DNA of 64,000 nt, from NCBI GenBank assembly GCA_020633415.1, contig JACKDQ010000002.1:62001-126000 (forward strand). Direction: 5' to 3'. A program made the position numbers and the translations under genes. Source of the DNA: Deltaproteobacteria bacterium (GTDB lineage Bacteria > Myxococcota_A > Polyangia > GCA-2747355). Below the pieces are notes generated by a model that had not been told where the DNA came from, ran no database searches, and worked only from the letters and a program-made list of their open reading frames with translations. Shown in pieces: positions 51,002 to 59,206 of the stretch; the first letter of the stretch is position 1; each line of letters starts with the position of its first letter.

Positions 51002-53341
51002 TTAGCGCTTGTCGCCTGGCTTCCGCTCGCCCAGCTTCGCGAAGGGATTATTAGAAAAACGCTGTGGCGCCGGGGCTTTTCTTTCGCTGGGCCGCTTAGC
51101 CGGCGCGGCCTGCTCGGACCGACGCCCTGGCGGATTTGCGGACTCAGGCCGAGCGACGCGTCGAGAAGAATCCGACGACGCCTCGGCTCTCGCTGAAAGC
51201 GCGATTCGCCGACGCTCCAGGTCGACCTCCAGAACGTGAACACGAAGTCGCTGGCCCACCGTAACAACCTCGGCCGGGTCCTTGATGAAGCGGTCGGCCA
51301 GCTGGGAGATGTGAACCAACCCGTCTTGATGAACGCCAACATCGACAAACGCACCAAAGGCCGTAACGTTGGTCACCACGCCTTCAAGACGCATACCGAC
51401 TTTCAGATCAGATAGCTCGCAAACGTCATCGGAGAAGCGTGGCGCTTCAAAATCGGCACGTGGATCGCGACCGGGCTTGCGCAGCTCAGCGATGATATCG
51501 TTGATCGTCGGCGCTGCAACGCCGTCGCCAAAGTAGCGCTCGGCATCGATGCGCGCGATCAGTTGCTCGTCACCAACCAGCTGGGAGACATCAGCACCGA
51601 GATCTTTGGCGATGCGCTTAACCAGACCGTAGCGTTCAGGGTGCACCGCCGATGCATCGAGTGGGTTTTTGGCAGCACGAATCCGCAAGAAGCCGGCGGC
51701 CTGCTCGAACACCCGTGCGCCAACGCCACTGACCTTCATCAAGTCCTTGCGGGATACAAACGGACCATTTTCGCTGCGATAGGCGACAATCCGCTCAGCG
51801 AGCTTTGGCCCAACACCTGAAACATGCGTTAGGAGCTGCGCACTGGCCGTGTTGAGTTCAACACCAACGTGGTTGACGCAGCTCTCGACAACTTCGTTGA
51901 GCGCTCGGGCTAGCAGCGACTGATCGACGTCATGTTGGTACTGCCCAACACCGATCGACTTGGGTTCAATCTTCACCAACTCGGCCAGCGGATCCTGCAG
52001 CCTGCGTCCGATCGAGATCGCTCCGCGTAGCGTCACATCGAGTTTTGGAAACTCGGCGATGCCAACCTCCGAAGCGCTGTAGACACTCGCACCGGCTTCG
52101 TTAACCGAGACCACCATCGGTGCAGCTTGCAGCGTGCTCTGCCGCAGTGTTTGACGCACGAAGGATTCCGTCTCTCGCCCACCCGTGCCGTTGCCGACCG
52201 CGATTGCCTCAGGACGATGCTTGGCGATGAACTCGCTGAGCGTCTGTGCGGCGCGTTCCGCCTCGGCCTGACCACGCGCCGGATAGATCGTCACCGCATC
52301 GACGAAACTCCCCGTGGCGTCGAGCGCGACACACTTACTCCCCGTGCGCAAACCGGGATCGATCGCCAGCATCCGATGCTCACCATAGGGCGCCGCCAGC
52401 AATAGGTGTCGGAGATTTTCTGCGAAGACGGCCACCGCCGCCCGATCTGCGCGTTGCTTGGCCTGGGCTCGCGCGTGCTTTTCGGCGCTCGGCGCTAGCA
52501 GACGATCGAGTGCATCCGCGAGCGCCGTTGCCAACTCCGGCCAAAACGGCGACGCGCTCGCTCCACCGATCGCATCGACCAGGCGCCCGAGTAAACGCTC
52601 GCGATCGACCACCAGTTGGGCGCGCAACACCTGCTCGCTCTCGCCGCGGCAAACCGCGAGGTAGCGATGCGACGGCATCGTCGCTAGCGGCTCTGAGGTA
52701 TCGTAGTACTGCTCGAACTTGCTGCGTTGGTCCTTCATCTTCGGTCGAACGCGCACTTCGAGCCGCCCTGAACGTTCATACACCTCGCGAACCAAGCTGC
52801 GCAGAGCGATGCGCTCGCTGAGTTCTTCGGCGACGATGTCGCGCGCGCCCGCCAGCGCTGCCGCCGGATCGGCAACCTCTTGGGCCGGATCGACGAACGC
52901 CGCGGCCTCGCGCTGCGGGTCGCCGTCTTTCGGTTGGGCGAGAATCCGCTGCGCCAACGCCGTCAGGCCGCGCTCGCGGGCAACAGTTGCACGTGTGCGG
53001 CGCTTCGGCTTGTAGGGCAGATAGAGGTCCTCCAGCTCAGCCTTGCTGGTACACCCCTTGATCTGCGCCGCCAGTTGCTCGCTGAGCTTGCCCTGCTCTT
53101 CGATACTGCTGAGAATCGCCTCACGACGCTTGTTGAGCTCGCGCAAATACTCTGCGCGCTGCTCGATCTGACGGATCTGCTGCTCATCGAGTCCGCCACT
53201 GCGTTCTTTCCGATAGCGTGCGATAAACGCGACGGTGCTCCCCTCGGCGAAAAGCTCCAACACCGCCTCGACTTGGCGCGGCTGGACCGAAAGTTCCGCT
53301 GCGATCAGTTGACTATCGCTCGATTGCGCTTGGCCTGTCAT
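51002..53341 (-). CDS. tex: Tex-family RNA-binding transcription accessory protein
   Basis: The 779-residue protein has the full Tex layout. The helical N-terminus contains VAFIARYRKERSGGLDEQQI and LEDLYLPYKPKRRTRATVAR, then the YqgF-like RNase H domain (ILAIDPGLRTGSKCVALDAT type segment), helix-hairpin-helix repeats (LTHVSGVGPKLAERIVAYRS, DLMKVSGVGARVFEQAAGFL) and a C-terminal S1 domain (GVVTNVTAFGAFVDVGVHQD). About 60 charged residues follow S1. Tex is a conserved cytosolic nucleic-acid-binding protein involved in transcription fidelity and stress tolerance. The ATG at 53341 is preferred over a TTG three codons upstream. Confidence 0.95.
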   Translation of the reverse strand: MTGQAQSSDSQLIAAELSVQPRQVEAVLELFAEGSTVAFIARYRKERSGGLDEQQIRQIEQRAEYLRELNKRREAILSSIEEQGKLSEQLAAQIKGCTSKAELEDLYLPYKPKRRTRATVARERGLTALAQRILAQPKDGDPQREAAAFVDPAQEVADPAAALAGARDIVAEELSERIALRSLVREVYERSGRLEVRVRPKMKDQRSKFEQYYDTSEPLATMPSHRYLAVCRGESEQVLRAQLVVDRERLLGRLVDAIGGASASPFWPELATALADALDRLLAPSAEKHARAQAKQRADRAAVAVFAENLRHLLLAAPYGEHRMLAIDPGLRTGSKCVALDATGSFVDAVTIYPARGQAEAERAAQTLSEFIAKHRPEAIAVGNGTGGRETESFVRQTLRQSTLQAAPMVVSVNEAGASVYSASEVGIAEFPKLDVTLRGAISIGRRLQDPLAELVKIEPKSIGVGQYQHDVDQSLLARALNEVVESCVNHVGVELNTASAQLLTHVSGVGPKLAERIVAYRSENGPFVSRKDLMKVSGVGARVFEQAAGFLRIRAAKNPLDASAVHPERYGLVKRIAKDLGADVSQLVGDEQLIARIDAERYFGDGVAAPTINDIIAELRKPGRDPRADFEAPRFSDDVCELSDLKVGMRLEGVVTNVTAFGAFVDVGVHQDGLVHISQLADRFIKDPAEVVTVGQRLRVHVLEVDLERRRIALSARAEASSDSSRRVARPESANPPGRRSEQAAPAKRPSERKAPAPQRFSNNPFAKLGERKPGDKR

Positions 53342-53466
53342 TGGCGCCAAGCATAGGGTGAGCGCCTAGCCGGTGCAACAGTCCGACGACCCATCGCGCG
53401 TCTTAATCGCTCGCTCGCCTCTCGCAGCCGAGTTCGCTATAACCGGCGCAGCCTACGAGGAAGACG

Positions 53467-54396
53467 ATGCACCAGCAGCCTGCCGAAATTCACATCCTGC
53501 ACGAAAACGACGCGTGGACCGCACCATTGGTCGACCAGCTCGAAGCCGCGTCATTGCCCTACCGCCTGTGGCATCTCAACCGGGGCGCGTTTGACCTCGA
53601 TCAACCGCCGCCTCCTGGCATCTATTACAGCCGGATGAGCGCATCCTCTCACACCCGCGGCCATCGTTTCGCCCCAGAGTACGCAGCCTGCGTGTTGCGC
53701 TGGCTGGCCCAACATCGACGGCGCGTGATCAACGACCATCGTGCCCTGGAGCTTGAGCTCAGCAAGTCCGCGCAGTACAGCGCGCTCCGCGCGGCAGGAA
53801 TTCGCACGCCTCGCACGGTGATCGCCGTCGACCGACAAAGCCTGATCGACGCAGCACGGAATTTCGCTGCGCCATTTATCACCAAACACAACCGCGCCGG
53901 ACGCGGCAAGGGCGTCAAGCTATTCGAACGGCTCGCTGACCTGCAGGCCCATCTCGGCAGCGATGAATTCGAACTGTCGCCCGATGGCATTACGCTGCTG
54001 CAGCAGTACATCAGCAGCCCCGAGCAGTGTATCGTGCGCGTCGAATTCATCGGTGGCAAATTCGTCTACGCCGTGCGCGTCGACACCGCCGGCAGCTTCG
54101 AGCTCTGCCCTTGTGACACGGAAAGCTGTGGCCTTCCCACGCCGCCACAGTTTTCGATCATCGCCGGCTTCGACGATCCGCTGGTCGCCCAGTACGAAGC
54201 GTTTCTTCGCCAGAGCGGCGTCGAAGTCGCAGCGTTCGAATTTGTTCGCGACGCGGCAGGCACCGCCTACACCTACGACATCAATACCAACACCAACTAC
54301 AACCGCGCGGCCGAGATCCGCGCAAAGATCAGCGCGATGGCTCGCCTGTCAACGTTTCTTGGCCAAGAGCTGCGCAATTGCAGCGGCGCGGGCTAG
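53467..54396 (+). CDS. ATP-grasp (RimK-like) ligase-like protein
   Basis: The 309-residue product follows the ATP-grasp order: a preATP domain, then RVINDHRALELELSKSAQYS, a nucleotide-clamp region PFITKHNRAGRGKGVKLFER (Lys and Gly-rich loop), TLLQQYISSPEQCIVRVEFI and the metal-binding end EFVRDAAGTAYTYDINTNTN, where Asp and Asn ligate magnesium. ATP-grasp enzymes ligate a carboxylate to an amine or thiol; RimK-type members modify proteins or peptides. No obvious peptide substrate gene is adjacent. Cytosolic, single gene. A small minus-strand gene overlaps its 3-prime end. Confidence 0.82.
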   Translation: MHQQPAEIHILHENDAWTAPLVDQLEAASLPYRLWHLNRGAFDLDQPPPPGIYYSRMSASSHTRGHRFAPEYAACVLRWLAQHRRRVINDHRALELELSKSAQYSALRAAGIRTPRTVIAVDRQSLIDAARNFAAPFITKHNRAGRGKGVKLFERLADLQAHLGSDEFELSPDGITLLQQYISSPEQCIVRVEFIGGKFVYAVRVDTAGSFELCPCDTESCGLPTPPQFSIIAGFDDPLVAQYEAFLRQSGVEVAAFEFVRDAAGTAYTYDINTNTNYNRAAEIRAKISAMARLSTFLGQELRNCSGAG

Positions 54397-54550
54397 CGCT
54401 AGGGCGATCTTCGCCCCCGACCCGCCGGCTGCCCTTGGCCATGATGCTGTCGATCGACGAAGCGGTGGCCAACCTCGCCGCTTCTTCGCTGCCCAAGACA
54501 GCCAAATACTCCTGGTAGAAGACTTCGATCAACTCGCCCAACCTCACCAT
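54329..54550 (-). CDS. Small helical protein, overlapping the ATP-grasp gene end
   Basis: A possible 73-residue protein supported mainly by its translation start: AGGAGG lies five bases before the ATG at 54550. The sequence MVRLGELIEVFYQEYLAVLG then SEEAARLATASSIDSIMAKG forms two good amphipathic helices; the remaining 30 residues are basic and disordered and overlap the plus-strand ATP-grasp gene by 68 bases. A shorter version may be the real product if a frameshift near the end removed a stop. No family recognised. The region 54551-54780 holds nothing else. Confidence 0.45.
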   Translation of the reverse strand: MVRLGELIEVFYQEYLAVLGSEEAARLATASSIDSIMAKGSRRVGGEDRPSASPRRCNCAALGQETLTGEPSR

Positions 54551-54780
54551 CGTGGCCTCCTCTATTGCCTTCGTCGGGTGGCTGAGAAGCAACCGTCGTG
54601 CCGGAACGCTGTTCCCGGGCGTCTTTTGACACTCGCGCGCGGTGCTGCGGCCGAGAGCCGGATGCACGGACTGAGCGGCGGCGAAAAGCGCACGCTGGAG
54701 TCGACCTCGGCGAGCTTGACGAACGCCCCGCTTCACGGCGACCATCGGCGACTAGATTTGCGCAGTAAGCGGAGTAAGCA

Positions 54781-55503
54781 GTGAGCGGTATTTTTGAAAA
54801 GGTCACCCAATATCGCCAGCTCGGCGAGGTGCTCTCGCTAACGCTCTATCACCATCTGTTCGCAGCGACGTCGCGGCTGATCGATGACGGCAACGGCGTA
54901 ATGGCGCAACACGTCGGTAGTTTGCTCGGCCGTAGAATCATCGAGCATCTCGGTTTCGACTTCCGCATCGAGGGGATGGAGCACACCAACGGTCTGACCA
55001 ACTATTGCGTCGTCTCCAGCCACGCCAGCTATCTCGACTGGGCGATCCTGTTGGGCTACCTACCGGACCCCGTCCGCTTCATTGCCAAAAAGGAGCTCTC
55101 GGCGATGCCGGCGATCGGCGACTACCTGCGCCACCGCGGCGTGTTGATCGATCGCAAACGGGGCATCGACGCCAAGGCGGCGATCGGCGCCGCGGTTGCC
55201 GACGGTCAACCCTGGCCGATCTTGATCTTCCCCGAGGGGACCCGCACACCGGATGGCTCGCTGCGCCCCTTCAAGAGGGGCGGCCTGCGAATCCTCGCCG
55301 CGGCAGGAAAGGCGCTGCTGCCGGTCTATATCTACGGCACTTTCCACGCAATGCCCCGCCAGACAAACCTGATCAAGGCCGGCGGCAAGCTGGCGCTAAT
55401 GATCGGTGCACCGGTAATGCCCGATGCCGAGCGTGGTGTGGAATGGGCGCTTGATGAGGTCGAGCGCCGCATGCGCGAGCTCTACGACCGCGCAAACAGC
55501 TAG
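54781..55503 (+). CDS. 1-acyl-glycerol-3-phosphate acyltransferase-like protein (PlsC family)
   Basis: The 240-residue product starts with GTG. It has the PlsC acyltransferase motifs in order: SSHASYLD (H....D catalytic box), FIAKKEL, GVLIDRKRG and FPEGTRT, then LPVYIYGT. These enzymes acylate lysophosphatidate or related lysolipids at the inner membrane. The N-terminal segment (LTLYHHLFAATSRLI) is amphipathic and could dip into the membrane. No fatty-acid or phospholipid genes are adjacent, so the exact acceptor is open. Confidence 0.88.
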   Translation: MSGIFEKVTQYRQLGEVLSLTLYHHLFAATSRLIDDGNGVMAQHVGSLLGRRIIEHLGFDFRIEGMEHTNGLTNYCVVSSHASYLDWAILLGYLPDPVRFIAKKELSAMPAIGDYLRHRGVLIDRKRGIDAKAAIGAAVADGQPWPILIFPEGTRTPDGSLRPFKRGGLRILAAAGKALLPVYIYGTFHAMPRQTNLIKAGGKLALMIGAPVMPDAERGVEWALDEVERRMRELYDRANS

Positions 55504-55516
55504 CCTGACGCAGCGT

Positions 55517-56053
55517 TCACGCCAAACGCGCGGCCAAGCGTTGCAGCGTACGCTGGGTGCGCACGGTAATCTTTCCCACGCCGTCGATCGCTGCCAGATC
55601 AACCTCGCTAGCGGACACACCCTCGTGAGGCAGCCAATAGATCTCACTGCCGTGAACAGCGAGCTGGTCGCTGGCGCTCTGCAGCGCCAACACCCGCCGC
55701 TTGAGCTTCGCATCGACCACGCCTTCACGCAGTCCGACCTGCAGCTTGCCATTGCCTTGCGCTCGCTGCTGGGCGCCAAATGGCTGATGAGCAGCGATCA
55801 GCGCCAGCTCGCTCGCCGTGCGCACCACCGTAGGCACGGCGTAGCCCAGGCTTTCGCCCAAACCCGCTTCGATCAGCGCGACCAGCATTGTCGGCGTCTT
55901 GGTACTGCGAAAGGCGATGTTGCCACTCGCCAGAAATGCCCAAACGTCGGAAAGACCTAGCTTCTCGAAGCAAGCGCAGAGCTGCTCGTTCTTGACCCGA
56001 CGGCGACCGAGATTCATACCGCGCAAAAACGCCACATAGGATTTGCTGGCCAT
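55517..56053 (-). CDS. DUF1697-family protein
   Basis: The 178-residue cytosolic protein begins YVAFLRGMNLGRRRVKNEQL and continues with LGLSDVWAFLASGNIAFRST, the hallmark of the DUF1697 family (Y.AFLRGINVGG..., ...SGNV.F). The end contains SEIYWLPHEGVS, also typical. The family is widespread in bacteria and of unknown function. GGAG directly precedes the ATG at 56053; a GTG six codons earlier is the alternative. It is convergent with the acyltransferase gene. Confidence 0.9.
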   Translation of the reverse strand: MASKSYVAFLRGMNLGRRRVKNEQLCACFEKLGLSDVWAFLASGNIAFRSTKTPTMLVALIEAGLGESLGYAVPTVVRTASELALIAAHQPFGAQQRAQGNGKLQVGLREGVVDAKLKRRVLALQSASDQLAVHGSEIYWLPHEGVSASEVDLAAIDGVGKITVRTQRTLQRLAARLA

Positions 56054-56177
56054 CTCCAACGAGAAGATCACGGTGATCGTGCGCTGTCTAGCCTCGAACG
56101 GCTGCGCTCATTTTTTTAGGAAAGATGAACGCCCCCGCGGCGTGCTTTAGAAAGCACCCACTGCCTGCGGAGGATCC

Positions 56178-57488
56178 ATGCGGCCCAAGCTAATGTTCGC
56201 CCTCTTCTGTCTGACCGTCGCCGGCTGCGGCGAAGGACAACTCACCGGACCGTGGACAAACGCGCGAAATCCCAACGACCCACCGCAACCCTGCAACGAT
56301 CCGCAGCGCTGCTGTGCCGCCGAAATGCTCCAGTGCTTTGGCGATGTCGACCGCGGCGCAACGTGCACGTGCACCACATCCTGGGACTGCGACGCCGAAC
56401 GCAAAAAGTGCGAGCAAAACCAGCAAGTGCCCGGGACCGGCGACTGGGACTGCACCTGGACCGAGCAACGGTATAGCTGCGAAAAGCCCGGTGATGCCAA
56501 CGAGATGCCACGCGGCGGCGTGGGCTGGGAGTGCAAGTATCAAAGCGAGACGCAGCGCTGGCGTTGCAGCAAGTCGGCGCCCAACCCTGACAATGACCCG
56601 AGCGGCAGTGGCGAGTGGCGCTGCCGGGTCAGCGAGGGAAAACTCCGCTGCGACAAACCCACAGCCACGATCAGTCCACCACCGACGACGAACTCTGGCG
56701 GCGGCTGCCCGGCCACCAAGCAGAGCCTGCTGGTGCTCGATTTCCGCTGCGGCTGGTGGTCGGCCGCCGGTGGCGCGTTCTTCTCCGATGCGGCATTCGA
56801 AGCACTTCAAGGAAAGTGCAAGGCGTCCGTCGACGTCAGCTACCACCACTACGTCGGCAGCGGCGACACGACGGTTCCCGGCCAAGCGCGCCCGCCGAGC
56901 GACTGGTCGACGTTCGACCAGATCTGGGTGCTATCGGGGAGCAGCGACGATGGCTCAGATTTGCCCGTCGATTCGAGCGAGTTCAAGGCGATCGTTGCCA
57001 AATTGCAGGCATCCCAGGCCGCGCTGTTTGTCGGCGCTGGCGATGGATTTATTTCCCACGGCAGTGCCGTCAGCAAGGCGCTCGCGCTAGGAACCAACTT
57101 CGCCGCCAGTCAAAACGCCGGATTCTTCATCTACACCCGGAACACGCGCTGGAAGACAAAACTCACCGTCGGCAACCAGCTTGACGCCCATCCGCTGTTT
57201 GCCGGCTTGACCAGCATCGCCGACCAAGTCACCGACAGCACCAATGGCCAACTGATCAGCGGATCGGAGCTTAGTCAGAGCGACCTGCTGGTCGGCAACG
57301 GGCTGAAAACCATCGGACGCTGCGGGGTCAAATCCCAGCCCTGCATCGCGGTGGGCGACCAGGGTGGGCGCAAGATCGTGCTCGATTCCGGCATGCAACG
57401 TTTCTACGCCATCCCCGCAGCAAATGACCAGACGGCGAAGGACACGCTCAGCTACCTCAAAAACATCATCGTCTACCTCAGCCAATAG
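56178..57488 (+). CDS. Lipoprotein with three W-C repeats and a GATase-like domain
   Basis: The 436-residue product has a lipoprotein signal (MRPKLMFALFCLTVAGC, Cys17). Three short repeats follow: GDWDCTWTEQRYSCEK (88-103), GWECKYQSETQRWRC (116-130) and GEWRCRVSEGKLRC (145-158), each G..W.C, seven to nine residues, then (Y/W/L).C.K. After a Pro-rich linker, residues 180-436 read SLLVLDFRCGWWSAAGGAFF, FDQIWVLSGSSDDG and AALFVGAGDGFISHGSAVSK, which suggests a class I glutamine-amidotransferase-like (flavodoxin-like) fold without a visible catalytic Cys in the elbow (VGAGD). A GGAGG ribosome site precedes the ATG. Function unknown. Confidence 0.7.
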   Translation: MRPKLMFALFCLTVAGCGEGQLTGPWTNARNPNDPPQPCNDPQRCCAAEMLQCFGDVDRGATCTCTTSWDCDAERKKCEQNQQVPGTGDWDCTWTEQRYSCEKPGDANEMPRGGVGWECKYQSETQRWRCSKSAPNPDNDPSGSGEWRCRVSEGKLRCDKPTATISPPPTTNSGGGCPATKQSLLVLDFRCGWWSAAGGAFFSDAAFEALQGKCKASVDVSYHHYVGSGDTTVPGQARPPSDWSTFDQIWVLSGSSDDGSDLPVDSSEFKAIVAKLQASQAALFVGAGDGFISHGSAVSKALALGTNFAASQNAGFFIYTRNTRWKTKLTVGNQLDAHPLFAGLTSIADQVTDSTNGQLISGSELSQSDLLVGNGLKTIGRCGVKSQPCIAVGDQGGRKIVLDSGMQRFYAIPAANDQTAKDTLSYLKNIIVYLSQ

Positions 57489-57501
57489 CACGAACGCCTC
57501 A

Positions 57502-57520
57502 GCTGACCGCGAAGGTCAGC
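57502..57520. terminator. Perfect hairpin between convergent genes
   Basis: GCTGACC (57502-57508), loop GCGAA, GGTCAGC (57514-57520). It begins 13 bases after the stop of the plus-strand lipoprotein gene and lies 50 bases before the end of the minus-strand one, so it may stop transcription from both sides. No T-run follows. Confidence 0.45.
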
Positions 57521-57523
57521 GCA

Positions 57524-57557
57524 CGATCGCCACTTCCAGGCGATCGCCACTTCCAGG
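57524..57557. repeat. Tandem 17-base duplication
   Basis: CGATCGCCACTTCCAGG occurs twice in direct succession (57524-57540 and 57541-57557), followed by a partial third copy (CGACCGC). It lies in the convergent spacer right after the hairpin, so it does not affect a gene. Probably replication slippage. Confidence 0.8.
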
Positions 57558-57569
57558 CGACCGCGACCG

Positions 57570-58445
57570 CTAGTCGAGTCGTGCCGAGCGAATGTGCAGC
57601 GCATCGATCCAGCCGTTGAGACCTTCGCTGATCCCGGTCATCATCTTCGGATCGGGATCCTTGGCGATCGAGAGCGCGCCGATCACCCAGGGCTGATCGT
57701 TGGCATCGATCCCGCTCGGGGTCCGCGGACCACTGCCACAGAGCGCATTGCCAGCGACGGTCACGCCGCTGACGTTCTGCGGCTGGCCATCGACAGCGAG
57801 CGTCGTCGCGCGACCACCACCGAAATTGACGACCACGCGATGCCAACCGCTGGCGAGCGGCGCTGAACAGAGCTGGTCATCGCCACCACCGACCGGCTGA
57901 AAGCGCACGTGAACCCGGTCGTTGGCGACGCGCGAGATCATCAGATGGCCCGATCCTCCGCCGGCAGCATCGCGACCAACGATCCCTTGTGAACCGAGCG
58001 GCGCCAAGCCGTCGAACTTGACCCAGACCGCGACCGATCCGCTGGCCAGCTTCCAAGGCCCACTAAACGGCAGATAGGCATACTTCGGTGAGGCCGCGCC
58101 GCCAACGAAACGCAACCCCTGACCACACGGCGTCGGCTCATAGCTCAAGAAACCCTCAGCGGCGGGCGCTGTTGCAGGCAACGCATCGCCGACGCCATCG
58201 AAACTGTAGAGCGCAACGGTCGTCGACTCGCGCTGCGGACAGCTCGCAGCGCCATCGGCAATTGTCGCATCGGTCACGCCGCTCTCCAACCGAGTCGCGT
58301 CGACCTCACTGTCGCCGGCCCGCGCGGCGTCGATGATCGACCCGTCCACCGGCAGCTGCGCATCGCGCGATTTGCCGCTAAACGTGCCGACCTTGGCGCA
58401 TCCAGCAGCGAGCAACACCAGAGCTAAGCTGATCTTTGCGGACAT
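57570..58445 (-). CDS. Lipoprotein with LamG/concanavalin-like domain
   Basis: The 291-residue product has a lipoprotein signal (MSAKISLALVLLAAGC, lipobox AAGC) and an Asp-spaced linker (DAQLPVDGSIIDAARAGDSE). Residues 80-290 follow a LamG/concanavalin A-like layout: TTVALYSFDG at the start, SGSVAVWVKFDGLAPLGSQG, APLASGWHRVVVNFGGGRAT and LNGWIDALHIRSARL at the end, the W-H-R-V and D-hydrophobic-R signature of these jelly rolls. They usually bind glycans or proteins. The ATG at 58445 starts the signal; it is divergent from the LOG gene, 87 bases away. Confidence 0.78.
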   Translation of the reverse strand: MSAKISLALVLLAAGCAKVGTFSGKSRDAQLPVDGSIIDAARAGDSEVDATRLESGVTDATIADGAASCPQRESTTVALYSFDGVGDALPATAPAAEGFLSYEPTPCGQGLRFVGGAASPKYAYLPFSGPWKLASGSVAVWVKFDGLAPLGSQGIVGRDAAGGGSGHLMISRVANDRVHVRFQPVGGGDDQLCSAPLASGWHRVVVNFGGGRATTLAVDGQPQNVSGVTVAGNALCGSGPRTPSGIDANDQPWVIGALSIAKDPDPKMMTGISEGLNGWIDALHIRSARLD

Positions 58446-58531
58446 TGCCCCTAGGGTAGCCCAGCGACGCATCAATGGCCACTCGACCCCCGCGAAACAA
58501 GTCGCTACGATGGGCCCAGCGGAGAACGCCG

Positions 58532-59134
58532 ATGAACAGTTCAGCTAAGCCATCTCGCCGCATCTGCGTCTACTGTGGCTCGAGCGAAGCCGCCGACCAC
58601 AGCTATCTGCGGGCCGCCCGTCGACTGGGCGAAGCGCTAGCCGAAGCAGCACACACCGTGGTCTACGGTGGTGGCGCGGTCGGCTCGATGGGGGCCCTTG
58701 CCGATGGGGCCTTGGCCGCCGGTGGTCAGGTGATCGGCATCATGCCGCACTTCATGGCGGAGCTCGAGTGGGGACACGCTTGCCTCAGCGAACTGCAGTA
58801 CGTTGAGGACATGCGAACGCGCAAGCATCTGATGCTGACCGGTAGCGATGCGGTCGTCACCTTGCCTGGTGGCTCGGGAACCTATGAAGAATTGTTCGAA
58901 GCCCTGACTCTCAAACGGCTGGGTATCTACCTGCAGCCGATCATCTTGGTCAACACCAACGACTACTTCTCGGCTTTCTTCGAGCTGTTTGAGAAATCGA
59001 TCGGCGAGCGCTTCATGAACCCGCGTCACCGCGACATGTGGACCGTAGTCGCCGAACCCGACGAGGTGCTCGACGTGCTAGAGCATCCCACCGCCTGGCC
59101 TGCCGACGCGCGCGACTTTGCCCCCGTCTCCTGA
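58532..59134 (+). CDS. LOG-family protein (cytokinin riboside phosphoribohydrolase-like)
   Basis: The 200-residue product has the LOG/TIGR00730 signature: RRICVYCGSSEA at the start, VVYGGGAVGSMGALADGALA, MRTRKHLML and the catalytic LPGGSGTYEELFEALT (PGGxGTxxE). LOG enzymes release the base from nucleoside 5-prime-monophosphates; in bacteria they are often general nucleotide hydrolases. The ATG at 58532 has GGAGAACG upstream; an in-frame ATG at 58475 would add a basic tail and is not used. Cytosolic. It is followed on the same strand by the transglycosylase gene. Confidence 0.9.
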   Translation: MNSSAKPSRRICVYCGSSEAADHSYLRAARRLGEALAEAAHTVVYGGGAVGSMGALADGALAAGGQVIGIMPHFMAELEWGHACLSELQYVEDMRTRKHLMLTGSDAVVTLPGGSGTYEELFEALTLKRLGIYLQPIILVNTNDYFSAFFELFEKSIGERFMNPRHRDMWTVVAEPDEVLDVLEHPTAWPADARDFAPVS

Positions 59135-59206
59135 GGCCCCGCCGATCGCAGTCCGCCGATCGACACGACGGGGGAACTCGGCGCGTTTTGCCGTACAAGT
59201 GTTCTG

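Noticed and set aside
53467..54550. The ATP-grasp gene plus small neighbour as a graspetide-type peptide system
   Set aside because: The small gene is on the opposite strand, lacks repeated Thr/Ser and Asp/Glu core motifs, and the fold is closer to general RimK-like ligases.
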